From NCBI GenBank assembly GCA_934373295.1, contig CAKROK010000048.1:1-16693 (forward strand): a DNA stretch of 16,693 nt, read 5' to 3'. The stretch comes from an uncultured Christensenellaceae bacterium (lineage in GTDB: Bacteria; Bacillota; Clostridia; Christensenellales; Christensenellaceae). The notes under the pieces are model-generated. The model saw nothing but the letters and a program-made list of their open reading frames with translations. It had not been told where the DNA came from and ran no database searches. Numbering within the stretch: the stretch's first letter is position 1; the number at the start of each line of letters is the position of its first letter. This document shows positions 7,142 to 13,865 of the stretch, piece after piece. The position numbers and the translations under genes were made by a program.

Positions 7142-7364
7142 AAATGATGTGCAAATCAACCGTTTGAGCATATGACATTATTCAGATTGAATATCCAACT
7201 TTGCAATTTTTCTCTGAAAACCGTGGTTTTCTTAACTTTCCCATAAGGAGGCAGTGCGCCTGACGGCGCAAGTAATATGTAAGAACTAATAGTGAAAAAC
7301 TGGGAAGTGTGCGGAGAGTGGAGTTAGTGCGCTTGAGTTAAGTGGGGTGGTTCATCAATTCAAG

Positions 7365-7394
7365 AAAAAGGTTGCTTTGCTTCGCAAAGCTCCA
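7365..7394. repeat. 30-bp repeat with small hairpin, second copy
   Basis: Same orientation as the copy at 7112-7141, one mismatch. The arm here extends to GCTTTGC-TTC-GCAAAGC. It ends 8 bp before palindromic repeat copy B and may belong to the same composite element. Confidence 0.8.
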
Positions 7395-7402
7395 TTATAT
7401 AT

Positions 7403-7477
7403 GCGCGCGGCGCAGGTTTTTGCGGCTTTGCCGCAAAAACTAAGCCCGCCTTCGTCGGCAAGCTCGCTTTATAATCG
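7403..7477. repeat. Modular palindromic repeat, copy B (complete)
   Basis: The only copy not cut by the window edge. Order: GCGCGCGGCGCAGG module, hairpin TTTTTGCGGC-TTT-GCCGCAAAAA (7417-7439, 10 perfect pairs), CTAAGCCCGCC, then TCGGCAAGCTCGCTTTATAATCG. The first two modules match copy C; the hairpin's right arm and the tail match copy A. It lacks the two-hairpin block of copy A. Confidence 0.8.
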
Positions 7478-7572
7478 AGGGGCAAGAGGAATGACTTGCT
7501 TATGATCCATCGCGTTCGGCGAATAGCCGAGCCGAGCGCGATACCTATAATTTCGTGCGTAAAAAACAGCAA

Positions 7573-7609
7573 CAAAAAGTAGCCGCCAAATCGCAACTTC
7601 GGACGGCTA
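7573..7609 (-). terminator. Intrinsic terminator of the small-RNA candidate
   Basis: Read leftwards, TAGCCG-T-CCGAA-GTTGCGA-TTTGG-CGGCTA then CTTTTTG. There are eleven pairs including one G-U, with one bulged T. In the opposite direction the G-U becomes an A-C mismatch, so the hairpin favours the minus-strand transcript. It could still act weakly on plus-strand transcripts, where ATTTTTAG follows. Confidence 0.65.
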
Positions 7610-7659
7610 TTTTTAGTAGCGTATAAGGGGTTGACCGTCTATCGGCAACGTCCTTACTT
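7573..7659 (-). ncRNA. Candidate ~87-nt small RNA
   Basis: A consensus promoter (7666-7694) would start an RNA near 7659 that ends at a strong hairpin plus T-run (7574-7609). No convincing ORF fits: the only frame with a nearby AAGGA, TTG-initiated and reading LPIDGQPLIRY, has a 2-nt spacing and stops at once. The layout resembles a free-standing regulatory RNA, or the stripped remains of a short type I toxin-like locus. Expression is inferred, not shown. Confidence 0.45.
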
Positions 7660-7665
7660 ATGTTT

Positions 7666-7694
7666 ATTATATTATGCAAACTCCGTAAAGTCAA
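7666..7694 (-). promoter_or_regulatory. Consensus minus-strand promoter
   Basis: TTGACT (7694-7689), a 17-bp spacer, TATAAT (7671-7666). It is as good as the mnmA promoter, but the next gene in its direction is 680 bp away and has its own promoter, and a terminator follows within 60 bp. It is back to back with the Dlt-like operon promoter, 42 bp between the two -35 boxes. Confidence 0.7.
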
Positions 7695-7736
7695 CCCACA
7701 AAAATCGGGCGGCTGTGCCGTTTTTCGACAAACTTA

Positions 7737-7764
7737 TTGACTTATCCGCTATATGTAGTATAAT
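7737..7764 (+). promoter_or_regulatory. Promoter of the Dlt-like operon
   Basis: TTGACT (7737-7742), a 16-bp spacer, TATAAT (7759-7764). The predicted start is near 7771, about 32 nt before the first gene's ATG (7803), which has AGGA 7 nt upstream. Confidence 0.75.
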
Positions 7765-7774
7765 ACAATTGTAT
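7763..7774. promoter_or_regulatory. 12-bp palindrome over the -10/start region
   Basis: ATACAATTGTAT is a perfect palindrome that begins in the -10 box and covers the expected transcription start of the Dlt-like operon. This is a natural place for a repressor operator. The protein that might bind it is not identified. Confidence 0.4.
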
Positions 7775-7802
7775 ATTTTTTGGACTAACACAGGATTATT
7801 AT

Positions 7803-9317
7803 ATGTATACTAACGTTTTAGATTTTCTCGACGACAGCGTCCGCCGTTTTCCCGAAAAAACCGCACTTACGGACAGCACTGCCGAAGTAACTTACCGCGA
7901 GCTTGACGAACGCTCAAGCGCCGTCGCGAGCGCGCTCATATCACAGCTCCACGAGACGAATGTTCCCGTGGTCGTGTTCATCGACCGCAGCGTCGAATGC
8001 ATCATATCCTTTATGGGCGTGGTAAAGGGCGGCTGCTTTTACGTCCCCATCGACAGAAAGCTCCCTCTCGAGAGGATACGCCTCATATTCGATACGCTCG
8101 ACCCCCGCGCCGTTATCACATCCGCGGGCGACGAGGCCATTCTCGATGCGCTTTCATATACCGGCGCAAGCGTCGCATACTCCGACGCGGCTGCTCATCG
8201 CATATATGCCGATGAGATTTCGGCGATACGCGCCGCGGCCATCGATACTGACCCGCTCTATGCCATATTTACATCCGGCTCGACGGGCGTGCCCAAGGGC
8301 GTATTGGTCTGCCATCGCTCTGTTATAGACCTCATCGAGCGCTTTTATGAGACATTCGACTTTGATGAAAACCGCGTATTCGGCAATCAGGCTCCCTTTG
8401 ATTTCGACGTCTCCGTGAAGGATATATACTCCACGCTGCGCTGCGGCGGCCGGCTGCATGTCATCCCGCAGGCGTTCTTCTCCTTCCCCGGAAAGCTCAT
8501 CGACTGCATAAACGAGCAAAAGATAAACACCGCCATCTGGGCGACGGCAGCTCTGCGCATAGTCGAAAACTTGAAGGCGCTTGAAAAGAATCTACCCGAG
8601 ACGCTTAAAACGGTCATGTTCTCAGGCGAGGTCATGCCCAATAAGGTGCTCAACTACTGGAGAAACAAGCTCCCCGACGTCACCTACGTCAACCTCTACG
8701 GCCCGACGGAGATCACCTGTAACTGTTCCTATTATATCGCAGACCGCCCCTTTGCTGACGACGATACCCTCCCCATAGGCGTACCTTTCCGCAACACGGA
8801 TATCCTCCTGTTGGACGGCGATAAGCTGATAACCGAGCCGGACACCGTGGGCGAGCTTTGCGTGCGCGGGACCTCCCTCGCGCTGGGCTATTATAACAAT
8901 CCCGAAAAAACCGCAGAGGCATTCTGTCAAAATCCGCTTAACAAGGCATATCCCGAGCGCATCTACCGCACGGGCGACCTCGTGCGCCGCGATAAAGAGG
9001 GCCTGCTATACTTTGTCTCCCGCAAGGACCATCAGATAAAGCACATGGGCCACAGGATTGAGCTGGGCGAAATTGAAGTCGCGGTGAACGCGCTGCCCTT
9101 CATAGACGCGGCCTGCTGCATCTACGACCAAAACGAGGAAAAAATAGTGCTGTTCTATCAGTCGGCGCAGGAATGCCGCCGCGATATCGCCAAAGAGACG
9201 GGAAAGACACTGCCTAAGTACATGCTGCCCAACAAGTACATGCACTTTACCGAGCTGCCCCTCACCAAAAACGCGAAGATAGACAGGGTCTTCCTCAAAA
9301 AAGAGTATTTATCATGA
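7803..9317 (+). CDS. DltA-like amino-acid adenylation enzyme (carrier-protein ligase)
   Basis: A 504-aa stand-alone adenylation enzyme, the same length as DltA. It should activate an amino acid with ATP and load it onto the carrier protein at 10167. Motifs in order: A3 P-loop FTSGSTGVPKG (156-166), A4 with Asp202 (the residue that binds the substrate alpha-amino group in this superfamily), A5 NLYGPTE (297-303), A7 YRTGD (388-392), A8 GHRIELGEIE (416-425) and the A10 catalytic Lys492 in NAKIDR. In characterised Bacillus DltA, FCGEV carries the Cys that selects D-Ala; here it is FSGEV with Ser274. After GPTE the sequence (ITCNC) also differs from Bacillus DltA. A D-Ala ligase is therefore possible but another amino acid is credible. 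First gene of a five-gene operon; no dltX-like ORF precedes it. Confidence 0.85.
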   Translation: MYTNVLDFLDDSVRRFPEKTALTDSTAEVTYRELDERSSAVASALISQLHETNVPVVVFIDRSVECIISFMGVVKGGCFYVPIDRKLPLERIRLIFDTLDPRAVITSAGDEAILDALSYTGASVAYSDAAAHRIYADEISAIRAAAIDTDPLYAIFTSGSTGVPKGVLVCHRSVIDLIERFYETFDFDENRVFGNQAPFDFDVSVKDIYSTLRCGGRLHVIPQAFFSFPGKLIDCINEQKINTAIWATAALRIVENLKALEKNLPETLKTVMFSGEVMPNKVLNYWRNKLPDVTYVNLYGPTEITCNCSYYIADRPFADDDTLPIGVPFRNTDILLLDGDKLITEPDTVGELCVRGTSLALGYYNNPEKTAEAFCQNPLNKAYPERIYRTGDLVRRDKEGLLYFVSRKDHQIKHMGHRIELGEIEVAVNALPFIDAACCIYDQNEEKIVLFYQSAQECRRDIAKETGKTLPKYMLPNKYMHFTELPLTKNAKIDRVFLKKEYLS

Positions 9318-10162
9318 TAAAAATAACAGACCCCGCGCATTTCGCCGCTATCGTAAAGGACTTTCAAAAGCAGCACCCTAAGGCGGCTACGAATTGCTTT
9401 TTGATGCCTGCGGAGATATCCTCTCTCGCAGCGGGCGGCAAAATCGCCGTACTGCCGCAGGATGACGCGCTTCTCGTATTATGCGAGCGCCCCGGCTATT
9501 ACAACATTTATTATTACATCGCCCAGGACGCTCAATCGCCCGATTTTTCACAGGCTCTCGCCGCGGCGGGCGAAAACGAGGTTCTCATAGACGTCGTCGT
9601 GCCTAAGCGCCTTCAGGATAAGACCGACCCCGTCCTCCAGAGAATGCTGGATGCGGGTGCGATAAAGCCGTATAAGAGCTATATGCGCATGAGCTATCCG
9701 TTAGCGGGTAAGACGACTGCGGACTATAACTGGCTCCTGCCCGAGGGCTACCGTCTCGCCGAGACGCTGCCTGACCCTAATTCCATACTCGACCTATGGA
9801 AGCTCTCGCTCGACGAAAAAAGCACGCCTCTGCCCGAGCCGGATATGATAAAGCGCATTTATGATGAAGGTACGCTGTTTTGCATAGTCGACCAAACGGG
9901 CGAGCTCGCCTGTGCGGCCATGCTGAACGTAGAGGGCAACCACGCGCTGATACAGCACATTTCTGTATCAAAATTGCATAAACGCAATGGGCTTGCGCTG
10001 TGCGCGATGAAAATGTGCGTCGGTCTGGCTGTCAAGCTGGGCGTAAAGACGCTCCGCCTTTGGGTAGACAGGGCCAACTACCCTGCAATTGCGCTGCACG
10101 AAAAGACCGGCTTCACGCAGGACGGCATGATTTGCTATCAATATATGATCGAAAGGAAATAG
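9314..10162 (+). CDS. GNAT-family acyltransferase inside the Dlt-like operon
   Basis: A 282-aa protein whose C-terminal half (about 145-280) has GNAT features: a motif A strand and turn ending in KRNGLA (223-228, the pyrophosphate-binding R/Q-x-x-G-x-A region) and motif B with N-YPAIALHEKTGF (255-267). The N-terminal ~140 residues are not clearly assignable; their strand/helix pattern (ALLVLCERPGYYNIYYYI) may be a degenerate GNAT fold, as in tandem-GNAT proteins. The ATG overlaps the stop of the adenylation gene (ATGA, 9314-9317), indicating translational coupling, and the carrier gene starts 4 nt after it. A role on the carrier-bound aminoacyl group, or on the transferred product, is inferred from this position. 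No membrane segment is seen, so it is cytoplasmic. Standard dlt operons lack this gene. Confidence 0.8.
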   Translation: MIKITDPAHFAAIVKDFQKQHPKAATNCFLMPAEISSLAAGGKIAVLPQDDALLVLCERPGYYNIYYYIAQDAQSPDFSQALAAAGENEVLIDVVVPKRLQDKTDPVLQRMLDAGAIKPYKSYMRMSYPLAGKTTADYNWLLPEGYRLAETLPDPNSILDLWKLSLDEKSTPLPEPDMIKRIYDEGTLFCIVDQTGELACAAMLNVEGNHALIQHISVSKLHKRNGLALCAMKMCVGLAVKLGVKTLRLWVDRANYPAIALHEKTGFTQDGMICYQYMIERK

Positions 10163-10166
10163 AATA

Positions 10167-10394
10167 ATGAAAGAACAGCTTTTGGAGATTTTAGATGATT
10201 TACGCCCCGATATCGACTTTGAGTCGGAAACTGAGCTCGTCACGAACGGCGTGCTCGATTCGTTCGACATCGTCTCTCTCGTCGCTCAGTTAAACGACGA
10301 GTTTGACATCACCATCGGCGTTGACGACCTCGAGCCGGAAAATTTCGATAACATCGACGCCATGATCGCCCTCATAGAGAGCATGAGAGATTAA
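10167..10394 (+). CDS. DltC-like acyl/aminoacyl carrier protein
   Basis: A 75-aa acidic four-helix carrier. Ser32 in GVLDSFDIV is the 4'-phosphopantetheine attachment site (canonical LDS). It should carry the amino acid loaded by the enzyme at 7803 and present it to the MBOAT protein at 10500. An AAGGA ribosome binding site lies in the end of the GNAT gene. Length and charge fit DltC, but the residues after the Ser (FDIVSLV) differ from the usual MGTVQLL, in line with a separate subfamily. A phosphopantetheinyl transferase must act on it; none is encoded here. A 105-nt gap containing a long hairpin separates it from the next gene. Confidence 0.9.
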   Translation: MKEQLLEILDDLRPDIDFESETELVTNGVLDSFDIVSLVAQLNDEFDITIGVDDLEPENFDNIDAMIALIESMRD

Positions 10395-10401
10395 TTTTTT
10401 G

Positions 10402-10435
10402 CCGCAAGTGCGTTATTACTCTAATGCATTTGCGG
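10402..10435 (+). promoter_or_regulatory. Hairpin between the carrier and MBOAT genes
   Basis: CCGCAAGTGCGTTA (10402-10415) pairs with TAATGCATTTGCGG (10422-10435) around TTACTC: 14 pairs, two of them G-U. It starts 7 nt after the carrier stop. AATTTGCTTTATTT follows, T-rich but not a clean T-run. It could be a partial terminator or RNA-processing site that sets the ratio of soluble to membrane components. Confidence 0.55.
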
Positions 10436-10499
10436 AATTTGCTTTATTTAAAAAAATCAGTGGGAATATATCACGTCATTTTTAAAGGATTATATTTTC

Positions 10500-12095
10500 A
10501 TGACTCTTATTTCACTTGATTTCGCCATATTATTGGCGATAACCGCAGTATTATACTTCATTATACCGCTCAAATACCGATGGATCGTGCTTTTAGCCTC
10601 CTCTGCCGCGTTCTTTTTTTACGGCGGCGTTGGCACGGGCTATTTTCTCGTATTCACGATAATATGCATATATCTTATCGCCCTTTGGCTGGATAAGATA
10701 AACCGGCTCCAAAGGGAGCATATCGCCGCGCATCCCGATTTAAAGGGCGGGGCAAAGCGCGAATATAAACAGAAAATACGGCATAAAAAGCGGCTCGTGC
10801 TTTCGCTCGGGCTGGTCGTATGCTTGGGCTTTCTCGTCTTTTTAAAGTACTTTAACTTCCTGTCGACGCAGGCGTTTTCCATACTCGGGCTGTTCGGCGT
10901 TCATGCGGATGCGCCCAAGATCGACCTCGCTCTGCCGCTGGGTATTTCCTTCTATACGCTTCAGGCGACGAGCTACATCATAGACGTATACCGTGAAAAG
11001 ATCTCTGCGGAGAAAAATATCGCAAAGGTCGCGCTTTTCGTGTCCTTCTTCCCGCAGATAATCCAGGGGCCCATCGGCCGCTTTAACGAGTTAGCTCCTC
11101 AGCTTTTTGAGGGACACAGGTTTGATTCCACGCGCGTGCGTCACGGTCTTGAGCTTGCGCTTTGGGGCATAATCAAAAAGCTGACCATAGCGGATTATCT
11201 CTCCGTGGTATCCACCGCCGTGTTTGGGCATTATCAGGATTATCAGGGCTTTATGATATTCTTAGGCGCGGTCTTTTACGGCTTTCAGGTCTATGCGGAC
11301 TTCTCCGGCGGTATGGACATCGTGCGCGGCGCGGCTCAGATATTCGGCGTGGACCTCGCCGTGAACTTCGAGCGCCCGTATTTCGCATGCTCTGTCTCTG
11401 AATTCTGGCGCAGATGGCATATCACCCTGGGCGCGTGGATGCGCGATTACTTCTTCTATCCGCTCTCCCTTTCGGGCGCGTTCGCAAAGATGGGTAAAAA
11501 GACGCGCAAGGTCTTTGGCAACTACATTGGTAAAAAGCTGCCCACCTTCCTCGCCTCCTTCTTCACGTTCCTGCTCGTGGGCGTGTGGCACGGCTCCAGC
11601 TGGAAATACGTCGCATACGGCCTATGGAACAGCGTTATAATCACATCAAGCATACTTTTAGATCCCGTCTATAAAAAGACGGAGGAAAAACTGCGCATAA
11701 ATACGGAGTGCTTCAGCTGGAAGCTCTTTCAGATACTGCGCACGTTCACTCTCATAAGCATCGGCAGAATATTCTCAAGAGCGACCTCATTAAAGGCGTC
11801 TCTGGGAATGCTCAAAAACATGTTTTCATCCTTTAACCCGTGGGTCTTTTGGGATGGAAGCATTCTGAAGCTCGGACTTTCTATGAATGAGCTGCTGCTC
11901 GTGCTGTTCGTGCTCATAGTGGTGCTCGTAGTCAGTCTCATGCAGGAAAATGGCATAAAGCTGCGTCAAAAGCTGGATGAACAGAACATACTGTTCAGAT
12001 GGCTGTTTATAATCGGCGCGGTAGTGTTCGTGCTCATATTCGGAAGATACGGCGGGGATTTCACCGCTGCAAACTTCGTCTATCAGCAATTTTAA
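10500..12095 (+). CDS. MBOAT-family membrane acyltransferase (AlgI/DltB-like)
   Basis: A 531-aa polytopic membrane protein. Hydrophobic segments are visible at about 5-24, 28-43, 47-64, 98-118, 145-165, 177-190, 250-268, 350-385, 450-475 and 500-520. MBOAT signatures: PQIIQGPIGRF (185-195), FWRRWHITLGAWMRDYFFYPL (about 302-322) and the invariant His364 in GVWHGSSW. It should take the acyl group from the carrier protein at 10167 and pass it across the membrane. At 531 residues it is clearly longer than typical DltB (about 400) and nearer the AlgI size class, with an extra basic segment at 65-98. The start has AAAGGA 10 nt upstream. The SGNH-protein gene follows after 19 nt. Function in this operon is well supported; the exact acceptor is unknown. 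Confidence 0.9.
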   Translation: MTLISLDFAILLAITAVLYFIIPLKYRWIVLLASSAAFFFYGGVGTGYFLVFTIICIYLIALWLDKINRLQREHIAAHPDLKGGAKREYKQKIRHKKRLVLSLGLVVCLGFLVFLKYFNFLSTQAFSILGLFGVHADAPKIDLALPLGISFYTLQATSYIIDVYREKISAEKNIAKVALFVSFFPQIIQGPIGRFNELAPQLFEGHRFDSTRVRHGLELALWGIIKKLTIADYLSVVSTAVFGHYQDYQGFMIFLGAVFYGFQVYADFSGGMDIVRGAAQIFGVDLAVNFERPYFACSVSEFWRRWHITLGAWMRDYFFYPLSLSGAFAKMGKKTRKVFGNYIGKKLPTFLASFFTFLLVGVWHGSSWKYVAYGLWNSVIITSSILLDPVYKKTEEKLRINTECFSWKLFQILRTFTLISIGRIFSRATSLKASLGMLKNMFSSFNPWVFWDGSILKLGLSMNELLLVLFVLIVVLVVSLMQENGIKLRQKLDEQNILFRWLFIIGAVVFVLIFGRYGGDFTAANFVYQQF

Positions 12096-12114
12096 CGGAT
12101 AGGAGGGATGACTG

Positions 12115-13236
12115 ATGAATAAAAAATTCAAGTGGCTCAGAGCAGTGCTCTTTATAGCGCTCGCAGTATGCCTTATCACCGCAATATGCAGCCCGTTTTC
12201 CTATCCCAAGAGCTATGTCTCGGAGGACATAGCCGCGTATTTCGACGAGGATGAGAACACCGTCGACGGTCTGCTCGTGGGCACGAGCGTCCTTGCGTAT
12301 TCATGGCAGCCCACCGTCGCATACGAAAGAAACGGTCAGACCATCTATCAGGCGGGCACGTCCATTCAGGCGTTCGGCGTTTTGCCTGAATACATCGATG
12401 CATTGACGTCCACACAGGATATAAAATACCTGATAATAGACATCCACGGTCTGCGCTCCGCCGCCGTAAAGACGAGCGTCGAGCCGGATAACCTCAGAAG
12501 GCTGTATAACGACCTGCCGCTGACCAAGGGAAGATACAGCGTTTTAAACGCCTCTCTCGAATACGCCCGCAGAGTCTATGAGTTTTACGGTCAACCTGAT
12601 GAAGAGGAAGATATAATCGATTTTGACGATATTTCGTGGTATGTTCCATTTTATTCATTCCATAACCGCTGGAAGGACGGGCTGGAAAAAAAGGACTTTG
12701 ACCTCGCTCCAAACCCGTATAAGGGCGCACTCGAGCACGAAAAGGCGTTTAAAACCTATGACAATACCGAAAATCTTGAATATTGGGACGACGCCCAAAG
12801 CTACTCTTTAAACGCCTTCCAGATAGACGAGCTTGACCGACTGTTTGACTATCTGAAAGAAAAGGGCATACCCACGCTGTTCATCTGTACCCCTTCTTTC
12901 AACAGTGAAGAGGAAGAAGCCGAGCTGCGCTCCATAATGAGCTATATCGCGCAAAAGGGCTATGACACCATTGATTTCGGCTCGAGGGAGATGCTCGATA
13001 AGATGAACATCGACACGGCGGCCGACTTTTGCAACAGCGGTCACTTAAACTCCCGCGGCGGGCGCAAGCTAACCGAGTATATGTCCGATTACCTACGCGA
13101 TAACGGCTATTACTATGCGGATCACCGCGGCGAAGAGGCATATTCCTCATGGGACGACGCCGCACAGGCCTATAACACCTATTACAGCAAAAACTGGAAA
13201 AAGGCGGATGAACAGGCAAAAGAGGATAAGGATTGA
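12115..13236 (+). CDS. DltD-like membrane-anchored SGNH-fold protein
   Basis: A 373-aa protein with one N-terminal membrane segment (about 8-25) and an outside domain, like DltD, which works with the MBOAT partner on the acceptor polymer. The SGNH-type nucleophile is probably Ser58 in LLVGTSVL. The C-terminal block is DFCNSGHLNSRGG with Asp304 and His310. In classical DltD and SGNH enzymes the order is DxxH; here the position three before His is Asn307 and the Asp lies six before, a variant I associate with related DltD-like proteins. The last ~45 residues are hydrophilic and charged. An AGGAGG 8 nt before the ATG fixes the start. Last gene of the operon, followed by a terminator at 13244-13275. 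Confidence 0.82.
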   Translation: MNKKFKWLRAVLFIALAVCLITAICSPFSYPKSYVSEDIAAYFDEDENTVDGLLVGTSVLAYSWQPTVAYERNGQTIYQAGTSIQAFGVLPEYIDALTSTQDIKYLIIDIHGLRSAAVKTSVEPDNLRRLYNDLPLTKGRYSVLNASLEYARRVYEFYGQPDEEEDIIDFDDISWYVPFYSFHNRWKDGLEKKDFDLAPNPYKGALEHEKAFKTYDNTENLEYWDDAQSYSLNAFQIDELDRLFDYLKEKGIPTLFICTPSFNSEEEEAELRSIMSYIAQKGYDTIDFGSREMLDKMNIDTAADFCNSGHLNSRGGRKLTEYMSDYLRDNGYYYADHRGEEAYSSWDDAAQAYNTYYSKNWKKADEQAKEDKD

Positions 13237-13243
13237 TTTAATT

Positions 13244-13275
13244 AAAAGAGCTGCATTTCATCGCAGTTCTTTTTT
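13244..13275 (+). terminator. Intrinsic terminator of the Dlt-like operon
   Basis: AAAAGAGCTGC (13244-13254) pairs with GCAGTTCTTTT (13263-13273) with one G-U, loop ATTTCATC, ending in a T-run of six (13270-13275). It begins 8 nt past the stop codon. Confidence 0.8.
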
Positions 13276-13284
13276 CATAGACCC

Positions 13285-13314
13285 TTGTCCCCCTCGACAT
13301 ACTCATGATATAAT
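13285..13314 (+). promoter_or_regulatory. Promoter of the first small lipoprotein
   Basis: TTGTCC (13285-13290), an 18-bp spacer, TATAAT (13309-13314). It lies just after the operon terminator, making the lipoprotein gene a separate unit. The AAGGAG at 13329-13334 is 7 nt from the ATG. Confidence 0.6.
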
Positions 13315-13341
13315 CAAATCACCCCATTAAGGAGATGCGTT

Positions 13342-13812
13342 ATGAAAAAGATATGCATTATTTTAGCCGCTCTGTTTACATTTTTATCCATTTCCGCCTG
13401 TTCAATGGCAAACGACAAGGTCGTGTCCGCTCTGCCCAAATACGACAGCATGGCGGCGTATTCCTCCGGCGATTTTCAGGATTATACCGACTACGCGAAA
13501 TACAGCTATCACTCCGTTGACGAGAATACGCTCACAGAGACGGGATATTTTAAAAAAATAGCTGATGCCGACATAAGCGATATTTGCGATTATATCGACG
13601 ATTTTGAGCAATGGGTAGAAAACTGCGGTGGCGAGCTCTTGGAAAAATACGACTTTGACCGCTCTAATATTTCCGCGGGCGATTATTTCTACCTCATCAC
13701 GAAAGAAGGTCAGCCCATAGGCGAGGGCGCATACGGCAGATTTGACGACTATTCGCTCTATTATTTCGACATGGATGCGCAGACGCTCTACTATTTCCAC
13801 AACAATATCTGA
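13342..13812 (+). CDS. Small lipoprotein of unknown function
   Basis: A 156-aa exported protein with a lipoprotein signal peptide: charged MKK, a hydrophobic core (4-17) and lipobox ISAC with Cys20 as the predicted lipidated residue, so it is anchored to the outer face of the membrane. The mature part is acidic and Tyr/Asp-rich, with a regular run of short polar helices (ISDICDYIDDFEQWVEN) and a strand-rich C-terminus (GDYFYLITKEG, YSLYYFDMDAQTLYYFHNNI). I do not recognise a domain. It has its own promoter (13285-13314) and is closed by a strong terminator (13866-13924). A structural or inhibitory envelope role is possible but unsupported. Confidence 0.8.
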   Translation: MKKICIILAALFTFLSISACSMANDKVVSALPKYDSMAAYSSGDFQDYTDYAKYSYHSVDENTLTETGYFKKIADADISDICDYIDDFEQWVENCGGELLEKYDFDRSNISAGDYFYLITKEGQPIGEGAYGRFDDYSLYYFDMDAQTLYYFHNNI

Positions 13813-13865
13813 CCTGCCATCAAATATTTTAAAAAAATAAAACGGCGTATTACTCGCAATATTCG

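Larger units (their letters stand above)
6989..7802. other. Long intergenic spacer between divergent operons
   Basis: About 810 bp. From left to right it holds the mnmA promoter and leader; a 30-bp repeat (7112-7141); A/T-rich sequence with small hairpins at 7216-7231 and 7255-7270; the second 30-bp repeat (7365-7394); palindromic repeat copy B (7403-7477); a minus-strand short-RNA candidate (7573-7659) and its promoter; and the promoter of the Dlt-like operon. A 78-codon minus-strand reading frame (7360-7596) runs through the repeats and shows no coding signature. From 7142 to 7364 I see nothing with a clear function. Confidence 0.7.

Noticed and set aside
7112..7477. Possible CRISPR-like array
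   Set aside because: Only two copies of the 30-bp repeat, separated by 223 bp, with no regular spacers and no cas genes.
7360..7596. 78-codon minus-strand reading frame across the spacer
   Set aside because: It begins inside the small-RNA terminator at a TTG without a ribosome binding site, and runs through two repeats. Its composition follows the repeat sequence, not a protein.
7705..7727. Small AAAAA...CGGC-TGT-GCCG-TTTTT hairpin between the divergent promoters
   Set aside because: The paired core is only 4 bp with an internal loop, and it lies upstream of both start sites, so a terminator role is not supported.
7803..13236. Plain annotation as dltABCD
   Set aside because: Gene content and key residues differ (GNAT inserted, Ser for Cys, long MBOAT, variant SGNH motif), so the Dlt symbols would overstate what is known.
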